A DNA stretch of 64,000 bases from NCBI RefSeq assembly GCF_042453785.1, contig NC_091675.1, positions 4,724,501-4,788,500 on the forward strand. Reading direction: 5' to 3'. The DNA is from Malus domestica (taxonomy: Eukaryota; Streptophyta; Magnoliopsida; Rosales; Rosaceae). A program made the position numbers and the translations under genes. Positions 1-9,882 of the stretch are shown here, one piece after another; within the stretch, counting starts at the first letter, position 1, and each line of letters opens with the position of its first letter. The notes below the pieces were generated by a model, which had not been told where the DNA came from, did not search any database, and worked only from the letters and a program-made list of their open reading frames with translations.

Positions 1-39
1 TTTGTCCTCATGAATTGTAATTCATATCTCACATTGCAG

Positions 40-231
40 GAATTGTACACTGGTGGCAATGATAGACAAATTCTAGTTTGGTCGCCGCCCAGATTGGTTT
101 CTGATGAGGTGGTACACCTGATGGTTTTTTGTAACTAACCGTATTAGTTGCTTAGCGGCCTTGTATCTTATACATTTTTGGAAATGCAGGATGAAGGACC
201 CTCTAAGGACGAGGATAATTGGAGCGACTAG
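40..231 (+). CDS. CSA-1: CSA/ERCC8-like WD40 repeat protein, last two exons (partial)
   Basis: C-terminal end of a gene that begins left of the window. The first visible exon (40-108) follows a TTGCAG acceptor and encodes a WD40 strand including NDRQILVWSP. It ends at a GT donor, and the last exon (190-231) encodes an acidic tail DEGPSKDEDNWSD before TAG. This tail and WD40 blade resemble plant Cockayne syndrome A proteins, the substrate receptors of a CUL4-DDB1 ubiquitin ligase used in transcription-coupled nucleotide excision repair in the nucleus. Only about 37 residues are visible, so the family call rests on a short match; another WD40 protein is possible. The gene is convergent with the PHD-GNAT gene on the other strand. 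A long T run at about 357-378 lies in the shared 3' region. Confidence 0.6.
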
Positions 232-579
232 CATCTGCTGTGCTTACGATCCTCATTTCTGCTAGGTAGAGTGCATTGGTCTTTCTCTGTCGTTTTCTGT
301 TTTGCTTTTAGATCTAAGATGCTGTATTTGATAGGCACAATCATTAGTACAGAGTTTGTTTTTTTTTTTTTTTTTTTTGGCGTGTATATATGTAAATTTA
401 AACTCATTCTTAAGTAGAATCAAGGGACAAATTCATGGAAAAAATTGTGCGCTGATGAATTAAAAGAGAAAAACTGAGTCAGTTCCAAATGAAAAACGAA
501 AGTTGACGATTGATATTTAGTTGAAGAACACATTAAAAAATTGTGCATAATTACCAGATGTGTCTGTCAAATATATCTC
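232..579. other. intergenic 3' region between convergent genes
   Basis: AT-rich spacer with a T run near 357-378. It probably holds the 3' UTRs of the CSA-like gene (+) and the PHD-GNAT gene (-). No coding or RNA feature is seen. Confidence 0.5.
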
Positions 580-2772
580 TCAATAATCTGTTTGGCGATT
601 CTGTACAGTTACACCCTTACAAGATTCTGGAATCAACCTAAAGTTCTGTTCGTTGTACCATGCCAAGAAACTAGGTTCGTTGTTGTCCAACAGCATGCAA
701 TCAACATCGTCAATAAAAAACTTGTGACCGGAGCCAATATTCCCCAATTCTTGATCTAAAGCTCCATTCTCCGGCTGATTGTCTTCCGCCTGAGTTACTG
801 TAGAGATGGCACCAGGCAATTTATCAAATTTGGTACTTCCCTCAAACGGTATGACTGCTTGCGTCGCAGAGTTGGTTTGTTTCAATACTTTATGGCACAT
901 GATGGTGCCCTGGAAATCCATGAAAGTATAATTCAGAAACTGCATTCTCTCATCAGCTGTCATCTTTGAAAACCCAAATGAAGTGCTAGTCCATGTATCC
1001 AGGGTACTAGATGCAGAAGGCAAAATCAGTCTCTCAACTCCCAAGTTGGCGAGCTGGTTTTCGAGCTCGTCCATCAGAACACGACACATTCCTTGTCTAC
1101 GATAATGGAACCTAGTTGCCACCAGAGGCACTTCCACCACCTCACTGTAGATCCTTACACAAGCGACGGTAATCACTTCCTCATCTCTCTCCAAAAGCAG
1201 TGTGTAAAACCTTCTGAAGTTCAACCGGCTCAGGTCCGACTCTCTGTTGAAAATAATGTCCTCAACAATGTCTCGTTTCGTGTAAGGATCCTGAGAAGGC
1301 TCGAAACACTCGTGCATCACACTCAGAGCCAAATTGAGCTTGCTGTAGGTTTCTGTCAAGTCCTCCATATCAGAATCAGATGGAGGAGAAGGCCTCAACA
1401 GTGTCCAGGTCAGATTGTCAGTACCCACCAGAATTCGTTTCCCCACAATCTTGTTGATACCCAGATATATGCCTTCACATTTTCTGCTGCAAAACCAGTT
1501 TCCTTTGGAATCCCTTTCCAATTCCTCAACCCCTTCATTCCTAAGGCACCCATAGTGGTATTTTTTATCACATTGGCCACATATCACAAAACTATTATTT
1601 CTATCCTCCTTAGGGTTTCCTTTACCACACTTTACACAGCAACACGATGGGCAGAACCAATCGCCTTCCGACACATCCTTCAAACCAAGGCAACTAGTGT
1701 GGAATGCAGCGGGACACCGATCACAGAGAATCAGATCGCCTCCAAAGTGACACACAGTGCATATATCATCGTTCTGATCACGAGGAGGATGATGATCTTG
1801 ATGCACATTGCCAGTCGTCGCTACTTCATTTGACCTCGTGACGGTGTTGGCGCTTCCTTTCCGACTCTTCATCGTTTGCCTCTGACAATCGTTGAGAGTC
1901 CTGCCATCTTCCAATATAATGTGGGCGCTTGGTCGATGGTTTGTGCTACCAGCGTGCGTTTCAAACCCAGTGAGGGTAAACACCTTAAAACAACAGTCAC
2001 ACTTGATTCCCTCGCGAGTAATCCGACCCGTCGCCAATGGACTGTCAGTGCCCTTTCTAGGGCGGTAGTGTACCTTGGCGTTCGGGGACACACCATTACT
2101 TTCGATCAACCAAGACAGGACTGTCCTAGGGTTTCGAGTACCGGGATCCGTGATCTCGATATCTCTCGCTCTTTTGGTTGACCGTAAAATGCGTCTGGCC
2201 TGCTGTTTACTAGCTTTATTCTGTCTCTTTAGTCTCTTCATATCCGCATGAACCTTACCTCGCTTCTGTTCCGGACTCCAATCATCATCGACCATCGATA
2301 TTCCACCAATCTTTCTCTTCTTAACTGTTTTCCCCCGCTCCTGTTTCGGACTCCAATCATCATCTACCTTCGAGATTTCACCAATCTCTCTCTTCTTAAA
2401 CGTTTTCCTTGATGTCGACTGCGGTGTAATATCTACTACAATATCAAGATCAGCAGAGCACTCCACGGAATTCGAACCAATGCTTTCGGAAAACACTCCT
2501 CCTCGTCCTGGAGAATTTACACAGGCTTGGCAAGCCATGCGAAGCGAGTAGTAAACTTTTCCAGTGGGAGACTCGTACCGCAACTCGATCTTCTGCTTCT
2601 TGGTTGCATACCAGAACTTCCATCCCAAGGCGGAGAGGTGCCTTCTCGCCTTCTCGGTAATATCAGAGTTCCTACGGCCGTTCTTCGTGTTGTCATTCGC
2701 CCAGTACTGAACTGCCGAGGGGCATAACTCTGGTTCCACGGTAAGTACCGGCTTTCGCTTCACAGCCTTCAT
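580..2772 (-). CDS. TDBD/PHD-finger/GNAT nuclear protein (IDM1-like), single exon
   Basis: An uninterrupted frame of 730 residues from the ATG at 2772. The frame stays open 11 codons further upstream but without another ATG. Domain order: a conserved N-terminal plant block (about 10-90), two near-identical charged repeats around DDDWSP (about 126-172), a basic nuclear-localisation-like stretch, a Jas/TPL-binding TDBD domain (about 217-290), a canonical PHD finger (about 338-383, C4HC3 with CTVC, CDRCP and CPSC), a second cysteine/histidine cluster (CGQCDKKYHYGC), and a C-terminal GNAT acetyltransferase-like fold (about 520-660, core YRRQGMCRVLMDELE). Family members such as Arabidopsis IDM1/ROS4 bind chromatin and acetylate histone H3 to guide active DNA demethylation. 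This is a member of that wider PHD-GNAT family rather than a proven IDM1 orthologue. Single-exon structure is unusual for IDM1 itself; an unseen upstream exon cannot be excluded. Confidence 0.85.
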   Translation of the reverse strand: MKAVKRKPVLTVEPELCPSAVQYWANDNTKNGRRNSDITEKARRHLSALGWKFWYATKKQKIELRYESPTGKVYYSLRMACQACVNSPGRGGVFSESIGSNSVECSADLDIVVDITPQSTSRKTFKKREIGEISKVDDDWSPKQERGKTVKKRKIGGISMVDDDWSPEQKRGKVHADMKRLKRQNKASKQQARRILRSTKRARDIEITDPGTRNPRTVLSWLIESNGVSPNAKVHYRPRKGTDSPLATGRITREGIKCDCCFKVFTLTGFETHAGSTNHRPSAHIILEDGRTLNDCQRQTMKSRKGSANTVTRSNEVATTGNVHQDHHPPRDQNDDICTVCHFGGDLILCDRCPAAFHTSCLGLKDVSEGDWFCPSCCCVKCGKGNPKEDRNNSFVICGQCDKKYHYGCLRNEGVEELERDSKGNWFCSRKCEGIYLGINKIVGKRILVGTDNLTWTLLRPSPPSDSDMEDLTETYSKLNLALSVMHECFEPSQDPYTKRDIVEDIIFNRESDLSRLNFRRFYTLLLERDEEVITVACVRIYSEVVEVPLVATRFHYRRQGMCRVLMDELENQLANLGVERLILPSASSTLDTWTSTSFGFSKMTADERMQFLNYTFMDFQGTIMCHKVLKQTNSATQAVIPFEGSTKFDKLPGAISTVTQAEDNQPENGALDQELGNIGSGHKFFIDDVDCMLLDNNEPSFLAWYNEQNFRLIPESCKGVTVQNRQTDY

Positions 2773-3797
2773 AAAATCTTCAAACCCTAATGCAGAAAAG
2801 TACAATCCAAGAACTCAAGAAATTGCGAAAGACAGAGAAGTAAGAGGGAGAGGGAGAGTTGTATTAGGGTTCAAAGTGATGGAGGAGAGGTTTGGGATAT
2901 TTAACTTGGGTGCTACGGAATCCTAGTAGGATCAGGAAACTATTGATCTCTGGCCAGATCAACGGTCAGAATTCATCTCCACTTTTTTTTCTTCAAAATT
3001 TGTTGGCGTTGAGCGAAAATCTGATCTCTGTAAATATTTGACGATGTAAAAAAAAAAAAAAAGCAGCAGTAGTTGGAGAACAACTGAGAGAGATTAATGG
3101 TGAAGTATTTGAGACGGTTGAGGATTGTTTTATATGTATGGGCCGGGTCGGGTTTTCCTACCGGGCTGAGGATTTCTGGTTTTTCAAATTTATTTATTGG
3201 AACGTTTCCAATTTATTAACTATTCCTAATCCAAGTTGGATTAGGGATTTCAATTCAAAATGTTTGGCACCAACTCGTGAGCGAATCACTAGGAGCCGTT
3301 GATAAATCATTCCAAAAAGTGAAGAGGGCTCAAATCAATGGTCAAAAAACGTCCTTGATTGCATGAAACGCAAAGTTCCAAACGCCGCGCACCGAATTTC
3401 ATAGACTTTTATCACTTCCAACATTTGTTGTGTATAAAATTGGAAAAATCCAAAACAACTAAGCTCCATTAGCTCAAATTCTAGTTTATAATTATATGTA
3501 ACAAATAACAAATCTGGGCCATCTTCATATTTTGCCACAAAAATCAGTGGGAAATATGCAAAAAGTTGATTTTCCAGTCTTTTTATTTCTTTTACATATG
3601 ATCGAATATCTTAGTAGGTACAGTATTACGTTTATGCTCATGTGTTTTGAATTTGAAATCCTCTCTCACTTAATAATAAATTTTTTAAAAATAATAATAA
3701 ATCGTAGTATGTTTTGGTGTCTTGTCTCATTTTTATATTTAATTAGAAGTCTATAGCAAGCTCTATTTTATTACATATATTATAGTATTATATGCAT
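2773..3797. other. upstream region of the PHD-GNAT gene
   Basis: AT-rich non-coding DNA. The first 100-200 bases upstream of 2772 should hold the 5' UTR and promoter of the minus-strand gene, with purine-rich runs near 2830-2890. An A run lies near 3048-3062. No intact gene is visible. Confidence 0.4.
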
Positions 3798-4683
3798 GGC
3801 GTGTTTACGTACCCATAATGGAAATTAAAATGTGGAATTGAATTCCGATTACGGAGTACTCCAATGTTTACTAAATCCTGAGGAATTGAAAAAGTGGTGG
3901 GACCCATAAAAATTTTGGAATTCAATTCCTTTTTTTGGAGAAATTGGGGTATTTTAATTTCGCCTGATGTGGGGAATCCTGAATACAAATTTTTTACCAC
4001 TTATGTCCTCACTTTATTTTTAAAATCCCAACACTACCCTTTGCATTAACAGAAGATCCCCACATGCCGATGTCCAACGCTAATGTCCAGTGCCACTCCC
4101 TCCCCCAACACCACAACAACCCATGCCCAACGACGCAACCCAAACCCGCTACTCCCACTCTCCGCCATATCTCTATGTTTCCCCAAGAAAATTTTGAAAT
4201 CAAATGCTCTGGGTTAGAGGGAGAGAGAAAGAGTTACAGAGTTACAATGGAGTTTATTTGCCATCAGATGTCCAAGACTTGAAATGGATAAACTTGAAAT
4301 CATAATGGAATGGATTGAGATAGCGAGAGGTGGCGGTGAGGAGTGGGTTCTTTGGGAAGAAAAATATAAGATGAGTGTGGGGTTGAGTTATTTTTTATTT
4401 AAATAAATATATACTCACTTTTTTTTTATGAATTATTATACAAAATTTTATTTTATAGATTTTGAATAAGGGTATTTTTGTAATCATATTGAATTATATT
4501 TCGATTCTAGTGAATTAGTACACTTATATGGAATAGGTACTTTTTTTACTTCGATTTAAGAAAATTTAAATAAACAGCTTAAACAGGAATCCAATTTTAA
4601 CTCATCCCCATTCCAACTTCTTCTTAATTCAATTCATCTTCAATTCAATTATTCTCATTCTAATTATGGATTAGTAAACGAGC
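3798..4683. mobile_element. candidate non-autonomous TIR element
   Basis: The ends are imperfect inverted copies: GTTTAC..CCATAAT near 3802-3820 is matched by ATTATGGATTAGTAAAC near 4664-4679. Between them the sequence is AT-rich with repeated GGAATT-type motifs and no transposase. The gene-poor setting and terminal inversion fit a MITE-like DNA transposon. I could not settle the target-site duplication, so the exact ends and superfamily are open. Confidence 0.4.
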
Positions 4684-5052
4684 TAGTAGATCCTTCTAAG
4701 GGTATATTTACTTCTTCTAAATTGTTATATAAGATAATGACATTCGTCACCTTCTTGATAACATATCATATTTTCACATACAAAAAAGAAAAAGAAAAAG
4801 TGCGTTTTATATTAAAATCCGTTATCTAATACTAAACGATTAGAAATTAAACGCTGCTTAAGGAGTGATTATGTATCATTTTAATTGGCGAGGTTCCTGA
4901 TTGAGGTAGATAAACATGCGGTCGTGTCTAGATCAAATTCTTGATGCGCAATTGTTTGTTTTTCCATCCCAAATGCTGCGCTAAAAAACGATCAACCGGC
5001 TAACACTTGATTATCTTTGAATAATTAAACGCACTTAGTGTAAGTCAATGCT

Positions 5053-5078
5053 TTCTCTCTCTCTCTCTCTCTCTCTCG
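5053..5078. repeat. (CT)n microsatellite in the F-box gene leader
   Basis: Uninterrupted CT dinucleotides about 60 bases upstream of the F-box start codon. Pyrimidine tracts of this kind are common in plant 5' UTRs and core promoters. Confidence 0.85.
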
Positions 5079-5134
5079 GCATTTATCTTTAAAAGCTAAA
5101 AACTTTCTCTTTCCTCTCAAATGCTCTGTTTGAA

Positions 5135-6274
5135 ATGAAAGACCACTCTCCGCCAAATCACTACGGCCAAACCACCGCCGTCCCCACCTCTCCTTCCACC
5201 CCACCGAAGATGGACGCCAGGATATGGAGCAAGCTGCCGGAGGAGCTCCTCGACCTTGTCCTTTCTTTCCTTCCTCTCAAAAACTTCCTGATTCTCAGAT
5301 CGACCTGCAAGCGCTTCAAGTCGCTGTTATTCTCTCCCTCCTTCGTCTTCAAGCACTCCTCCGCCTTCCTCCTCCTCTCCCACCCTCAGTGCTTCCGCCA
5401 CTTCCCTCTCTACGACTCCGACACCACCACCTGGCGCAAGCTACCTCTCTCTCTCTCCGCTCCGCTACCCTGCGCTGCGGGCGCAGCAGCACAAGCCTCC
5501 CTCCTCTGTGCCTCCAATGGGTTGCTCTGTTTCTCTCTCCCCAATTCGTTTCTCGTCTTCAATATTCTGACCAAGTCCTCGAGAGTGATCAAATTTCCAG
5601 ATTGCCCTTTTGGATTCGAGCTTTTCTCTTTGATATCCACCCCTGCTGGGTATAATCTTTTCATGGCCTCTTCTAGGTCGTCGTCCAAAAGCACTTTTGT
5701 CTACCATTCAAAGGCGCGATCGTGGCAAAAGTTTGACTTTACCGAGACGATTTTAAGTGACAATTGTCACCAGAAGGGAGTTTACTTCAAAGGGTGTTTG
5801 TATTTCGTGACGCCGGAACCGTTTTCGATTGTCTGCTTCGAATTCGAGAGCGGGAAGTGGGAAAGACCGATTCCGGAGCTTCCTACAGAGCTCGTGTTTG
5901 CTCGGCTTGTCAGCGGAGGAGGAGAGAAGAAGCTGTATCTGATTGGTGGGGTCGGCAGGAATGGGATTGCCAGGAGCTTGCAAGTGTGGGAATTGGAATT
6001 TGGCGGTGGGATGAAGTGGGTGGAGGTGGAAAGCTTGCCGGACAGGATGTGCAAGAAACTGATGTCGGTTTGCTTCCATAACTACGAGCATCTGTACTGC
6101 TTTTGGCATCAGGGTTTGATCTGCGTCTGCTGCTACAATTGGCCGGAGATTTTGTACTTCAAGATCTCGAGGAGGACGTGGCATTGGATCCCCAAATGCC
6201 CGTCTCTGCCGGATAAATCCAGCTGCGGATTCCGGTGGTTTTCATTTGTACCGAACTTCCATTCATCCGCCTGA
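5135..6274 (+). CDS. F-box/kelch-repeat protein, single exon
   Basis: A 379-residue intronless frame. After a proline- and serine-rich N-terminus the F-box lies at about 30-70 (WSKLPEELLDLVLSFLPLKN, then STCKRFKSL), the segment that binds SKP1/ASK proteins. The rest is a galactose-oxidase/kelch-type beta-propeller region with KLYLIGGVGRNG near the middle and aromatic repeats to the C-terminus, expected to recruit substrates. By family the protein is a substrate receptor of an SCF ubiquitin ligase; its substrate is unknown. It resembles the intronless Arabidopsis group around At5g43190. Coding sequence is much more GC-rich than its flanks. An internal in-frame ATG at residue 26 lies just before the F-box and could serve as an alternative start. 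Confidence 0.85.
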   Translation: MKDHSPPNHYGQTTAVPTSPSTPPKMDARIWSKLPEELLDLVLSFLPLKNFLILRSTCKRFKSLLFSPSFVFKHSSAFLLLSHPQCFRHFPLYDSDTTTWRKLPLSLSAPLPCAAGAAAQASLLCASNGLLCFSLPNSFLVFNILTKSSRVIKFPDCPFGFELFSLISTPAGYNLFMASSRSSSKSTFVYHSKARSWQKFDFTETILSDNCHQKGVYFKGCLYFVTPEPFSIVCFEFESGKWERPIPELPTELVFARLVSGGGEKKLYLIGGVGRNGIARSLQVWELEFGGGMKWVEVESLPDRMCKKLMSVCFHNYEHLYCFWHQGLICVCCYNWPEILYFKISRRTWHWIPKCPSLPDKSSCGFRWFSFVPNFHSSA

Positions 6275-6716
6275 GTAGAAAGACTTCCACGAAGCGACAC
6301 ACAAAGATGATTAAGTTTAGTTGTTTTTTTTATTTCTCAATTTCTGCTTCTGCTTCTAATAAGTACTTAGGTTCTTTGCTTGATTCGATTCTGCTTCTGT
6401 ATGTTTTCATAAAGGGAAATCTGTTTAGAGATTAGATTTTTTATATTTTATGTTTGTGGGATTTCAGAATATTGTTTTGTTTTCACTGATCTTTTGTAAT
6501 GATTGACAACACATCCCTTCCTTTTATTCAGTAGTACAAGTGACGCGAATTTATAAAAATATTATTATAAGTAGCATCGATATGAAAATTTGTGAAAATA
6601 TCAAATATTCATTTTATAAAATGTCATATGACAATTTGTCAATATTTTTGTGTTATGTTAAAAATATTGACAAAATATATTAATTTTAACTGTAATTTAA
6701 GAATTATTTCAACGTG
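6275..6716. other. 3' flank of the F-box gene
   Basis: AT-rich 3' UTR and spacer up to the target-site duplication of the hAT element. No further feature is seen. Confidence 0.5.
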
Positions 6717-6996
6717 AGATATAATAGGGCTGGGCACGGGCCGGGCCGAGCCGGGCCGAACCTAAGTTTGTAGGAACCTGACATTACCCGAAACGGGCCA
6801 GGACGGGGCGGGGATTGGATTTTCTTGTATAGGAACCGGACATTACCCGGCCCGGTTAAAACGGGCCGGTTCGGGCCGGGTCCACGGGTACCCTTTTTTT
6901 TTTTTTTTTTTAACTGCACTGCACAGTTTGAAAACTGCACAGTTTGCAAACTGCACAGATTGCAATTTGCAACTGCACAATCACAGTGACACTGCA

Positions 6997-8015
6997 TTAG
7001 AAAGAAATAACAGTACGATTCATGTGCAAGGCATGAAGAGATAACAGCATGCCAATAGAAAATTTCCTCAATTTTTTTTTATCAGCCAGGTTTCTCTCCA
7101 AAGCAACATCAGGTCCATGCTCTGATACATGAAGCATTGCTACCGTTGAACCATATCTAGATTCTAAATTCTTCAAAAGGCGATGAGTAATTTCCTCAGC
7201 TGAGATAACGAGTGGTGCACTAACTAATGATTCATAAAATATAGCAGAAGCTGTTTTTCCCAATTGTTGGCTGACATTAACAACACATCTAAGCATTTTA
7301 ACGAGCACCTCTAATTGAAGAATTAAACCCGCCTCCATGGTAACAAGATGGATGAGATCATCAGAAGTACCTATCAAATATGAATGTGAGAATTCCAAAA
7401 TAAAAGGGACAAGCATTAAAAATAAGAAATAATTGGTCCTAAAACAAAAAAATGGAAAGGTTCAGCTAAAGCAACAATACCTGAGATACCATTAATAAGC
7501 CGCTCAATATTCTCCGAACAACGAAAAAGAGATACTGAGTTCTTTCTGATCAATCCAAAACTACCCCTGTAGGAATCCAAAAGCAAGCCACATAGTGCAT
7601 TGCTCTTGCACCAATTTTGGAAGTAGGGAGAACATAATTTTTTCCAACAGCACAATATTGACGTTGAATTATCACTAACACCCTAAAACAATAGACAACA
7701 TACATTGGTTATCTGTTAGCTAGCAACCCCAGGTCATTCCTATCCCCTCCACGGTGTCATATGAGTGTGTGAGAGAGAAACAATAAAAACTCCAACGCAA
7801 ACCTCATGTTCAATCAGGGAAAGAATTTCCTTCTTCAACATATCGGCGGTTAGAGAATGGAAATCTGAATCACTCCAGTGCCTGTTATAATCCAGCAAGG
7901 TTGAGCGCAAAGCAATATTATGATGAACCCCAGGAAGAAGCAGCCTGCGTAAGAAAATCGAGGATACAACCGGTACAATATGATCCTGCAGAATTTTCAT
8001 CAAGCGAAACATCAT
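6997..8015 (-). pseudogene. captured NUP160-like nucleoporin exons inside the hAT element
   Basis: Three minus-strand coding blocks separated by introns with normal splice signals: about 7803-7985 (perhaps from 8015), 7481-7682, and 7370 down to a capture boundary near 7010. They join in phase without stops. Encoded peptides include FGLIRKNSVSLFR, NISQQLGKTASAIFYES-like NVSQQLGKTASAIFYES and LRKFSIGMLLSLHALH, which I recognise as the middle of plant NUP160/SAR1, a scaffold of the nuclear-pore Nup107-160 complex. The full protein is about 1,500 residues, so this is a small fragment (about 190-200 codons). Past the boundary the frame runs a few codons into transposon sequence and ends at 6997. 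Intron retention shows capture from genomic DNA, not cDNA. No promoter for it is evident. Confidence 0.65.
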
Positions 8016-8967
8016 AAGCAGCTTATTTAATATATAATAGCTTCTAGACTAGCTATAATGAACATCTTACATAAATTTTCATTCTTGTTCAGTTTATAAA
8101 TATTTTCTACTAACGTTTATACTCAACCCATACACACAGTTAACGCTTGATTACCAACATTTTCTCAGCATTCAAAGTTACACAAACATATTTTCTGAGC
8201 AGCCAAACAGAGTCAAAAGTCATACAAAACCTGCTGGGGCCAAATATCTTTCTTTTTTTTTTTTAAACAAATCACAAAACCAAGAGCAGAAAAGTATGAG
8301 AAGAAAATAGAAAGTAGGTCCAACAAGTTTGGAAATTTCTAAACCTCACCATCAATAGCTAAAACTTCCAAACCAACAACAAACGCATGCGACAACCCGC
8401 AAACCCGCCATCGCTCTAAAACCACTTACGGAAAAATTTTAATCCGATAACTCATCCGAAACCACTACTCAGCTCCAAATATAAAAAATTAAAATTAACA
8501 GGAAAGAAGACGACTACAAAACAATCGGAACCAAACGAAGTCGGAAATGGAAACCAGAGAGTCATCTATCAGACTACCGGAGCTCCAAAAACGCCAAAAA
8601 GCAGTGAATTTTTTAACGATCGAGAATCCGAGAAGGAAAATAAAATGAGGAAGCTTTAAGAGAAACATATCAATAACCATAGATTGGAGCTAGAACTCTT
8701 TATTATACTAAAAATAGAGAAACCAGATCATCTTTGCCGAAAACAATAGAGAAAACATCAACCCACTCACACACAGATCAGAGACAACGGCGTTTGGAAC
8801 CCTGAAAATTTAAATAGTTACCTGAAAATTTAAACAGATCAGAGACAAAGTCGCAGCTGGTGATGCTTTGTGGATGGCGGCTTGTGGCTGGCGCAGATGG
8901 TTTACGGCGGGTGAGCTGGGTATATGCCTGGTTTACGGCGGCTTGTGAAGGTTTAGGGTAGGTGAGA
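8016..8967. other. interior of the hAT element without recognisable coding
   Basis: AT-rich sequence upstream of the captured exons. It may be further intron of the nucleoporin gene or DNA captured from elsewhere. I see no domain in it. Confidence 0.35.
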
Positions 8968-9130
8968 TGGGAGAGAGAGAGAGAAAGAAAGACTGTGAGA
9001 GAGAGAGATCGAGAAGAAGGAGATCGAGAGGGAAGAGATCGAGAGAGAGGAGATCGAGAGGGATGAGATCGAGAGAGATCGGGAGAGCGGAGAGATCGAG
9101 GGAGGCGGAGAGATCGAGCGGAGAGATCGA
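8968..9130. repeat. GA-rich low-complexity tract (GAGAGATCGA variants)
   Basis: Degenerate repeats of GAGATCGAGAG and GAGAGA inside the hAT element. Translation gives arginine/serine-rich peptides on one strand that mimic SR proteins but are a by-product of the repeat. Confidence 0.8.
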
Positions 9131-9151
9131 ATTAGGTCTGAATCCTGATAA

Positions 9152-9618
9152 GAGTAAATTGTACAAATGGTCCCTCAACTTTAATCAAATTGGAGCAATG
9201 GTCCCTCAACTAAAAATCCATTACCATTGGTCCCTCAACTTATCAAAATATGTAGCTATAGTCCTTTTCATCAATTTTGTCAAAATTTTGTCAAAATAAG
9301 CTATGTTGGAATGACCATTTATATAATTAGGGTCCCTTAACTCATCAAAGTGTATAATTATGGTTCTTTTCGTCAACTATGTCAAAAAATTTGTCAAAAC
9401 AAGTTATATTGGAAGGACCATTGCTACAATTGGGTTAAAATTAAAGGACCATTTCTCCACTTGAATTAAAGTTCAGGGACCAATGGTAATGGATTTTTAG
9501 TTGAGGGACCATAGATGCACGTTTTGATAAGTTGAGGGACCAAATGTAATGAATTTTTAGTTAAGGGACCATTGCTCCAATTTGATTAAAGTTGAGGGAC
9601 CATTTGTACAATTTACTC
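9152..9618. mobile_element. Mutator-like MITE nested in the hAT element
   Basis: The left arm starts GAGTAAATTGTACAAATGG and the right arm is its inverse, with near-identical arms of roughly 100 bp that repeat a GGTCCCTCAACT motif several times. The 9 bases TCCTGATAA flank both ends exactly (9143-9151 and 9619-9627), the length expected for Mutator-like elements. It carries no coding sequence. It inserted into the hAT element, so it is the younger of the two. Confidence 0.85.
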
Positions 9619-9882
9619 TCCTGATAATAAAAGGGTGAGTGACAGTGAGGGTCGAATTCTAATAATAAAAGAGACCGTAATCACAGTAGACCAACGGTCC
9701 GGGCCGGGGGCCCGTTTTCTCCAATCTTTAGAACCGGCCCGTCCCGTTATTTATCTGGAACTGGCCCGCCCCGCCCCGTTTTGTATTTGTAATTCTTAGA
9801 CCCGCCCCGTACCCGTCCCGAACCGCAAAGACCCGCCCCGACCCGCGGGTCCAGGACCCGTTTGCCCAACCCTAAGATATAA

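Larger units (their letters stand above)
6725..9874. mobile_element. non-autonomous hAT transposon carrying a host gene fragment (Pack-hAT type)
   Basis: The left end reads TAGGGCTGGGCACGGGCCGG and the right end, inverted, TAGGGTTGGGCAAACGGGTC. Both run into GC-rich subterminal arrays of GGGCC/CGGGC motifs (6725-6895 and about 9690-9874), as in Ac-like plant hAT elements. The 8 bases AGATATAA flank both ends exactly (6717-6724 and 9875-9882), the duplication length made by hAT transposases. No transposase is present. The interior holds minus-strand exons of a NUP160-like gene (6997-8015), a GA-rich tract and a nested Mutator-like element (9152-9618). A second subterminal block of CTGCACAG-type repeats (about 6912-6990) sits between the left arm and the captured exons. 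Mobilisation would need a transposase supplied elsewhere. Confidence 0.9.

Noticed and set aside
1093-1833. 246-codon plus-strand frame opposite the PHD-GNAT gene
   Set aside because: It is antisense to a well-supported coding exon and has no recognisable domain.
2773-2805. Longer N-terminus of the PHD-GNAT protein starting at 2805
   Set aside because: The frame is open but the first codon there is TTG; the first ATG is at 2772, so I used it.
8967-9299. Arg/Ser/Glu-rich frame resembling an SR splicing factor
   Set aside because: It is a by-product of the GA-rich low-complexity tract and runs into the nested MITE.
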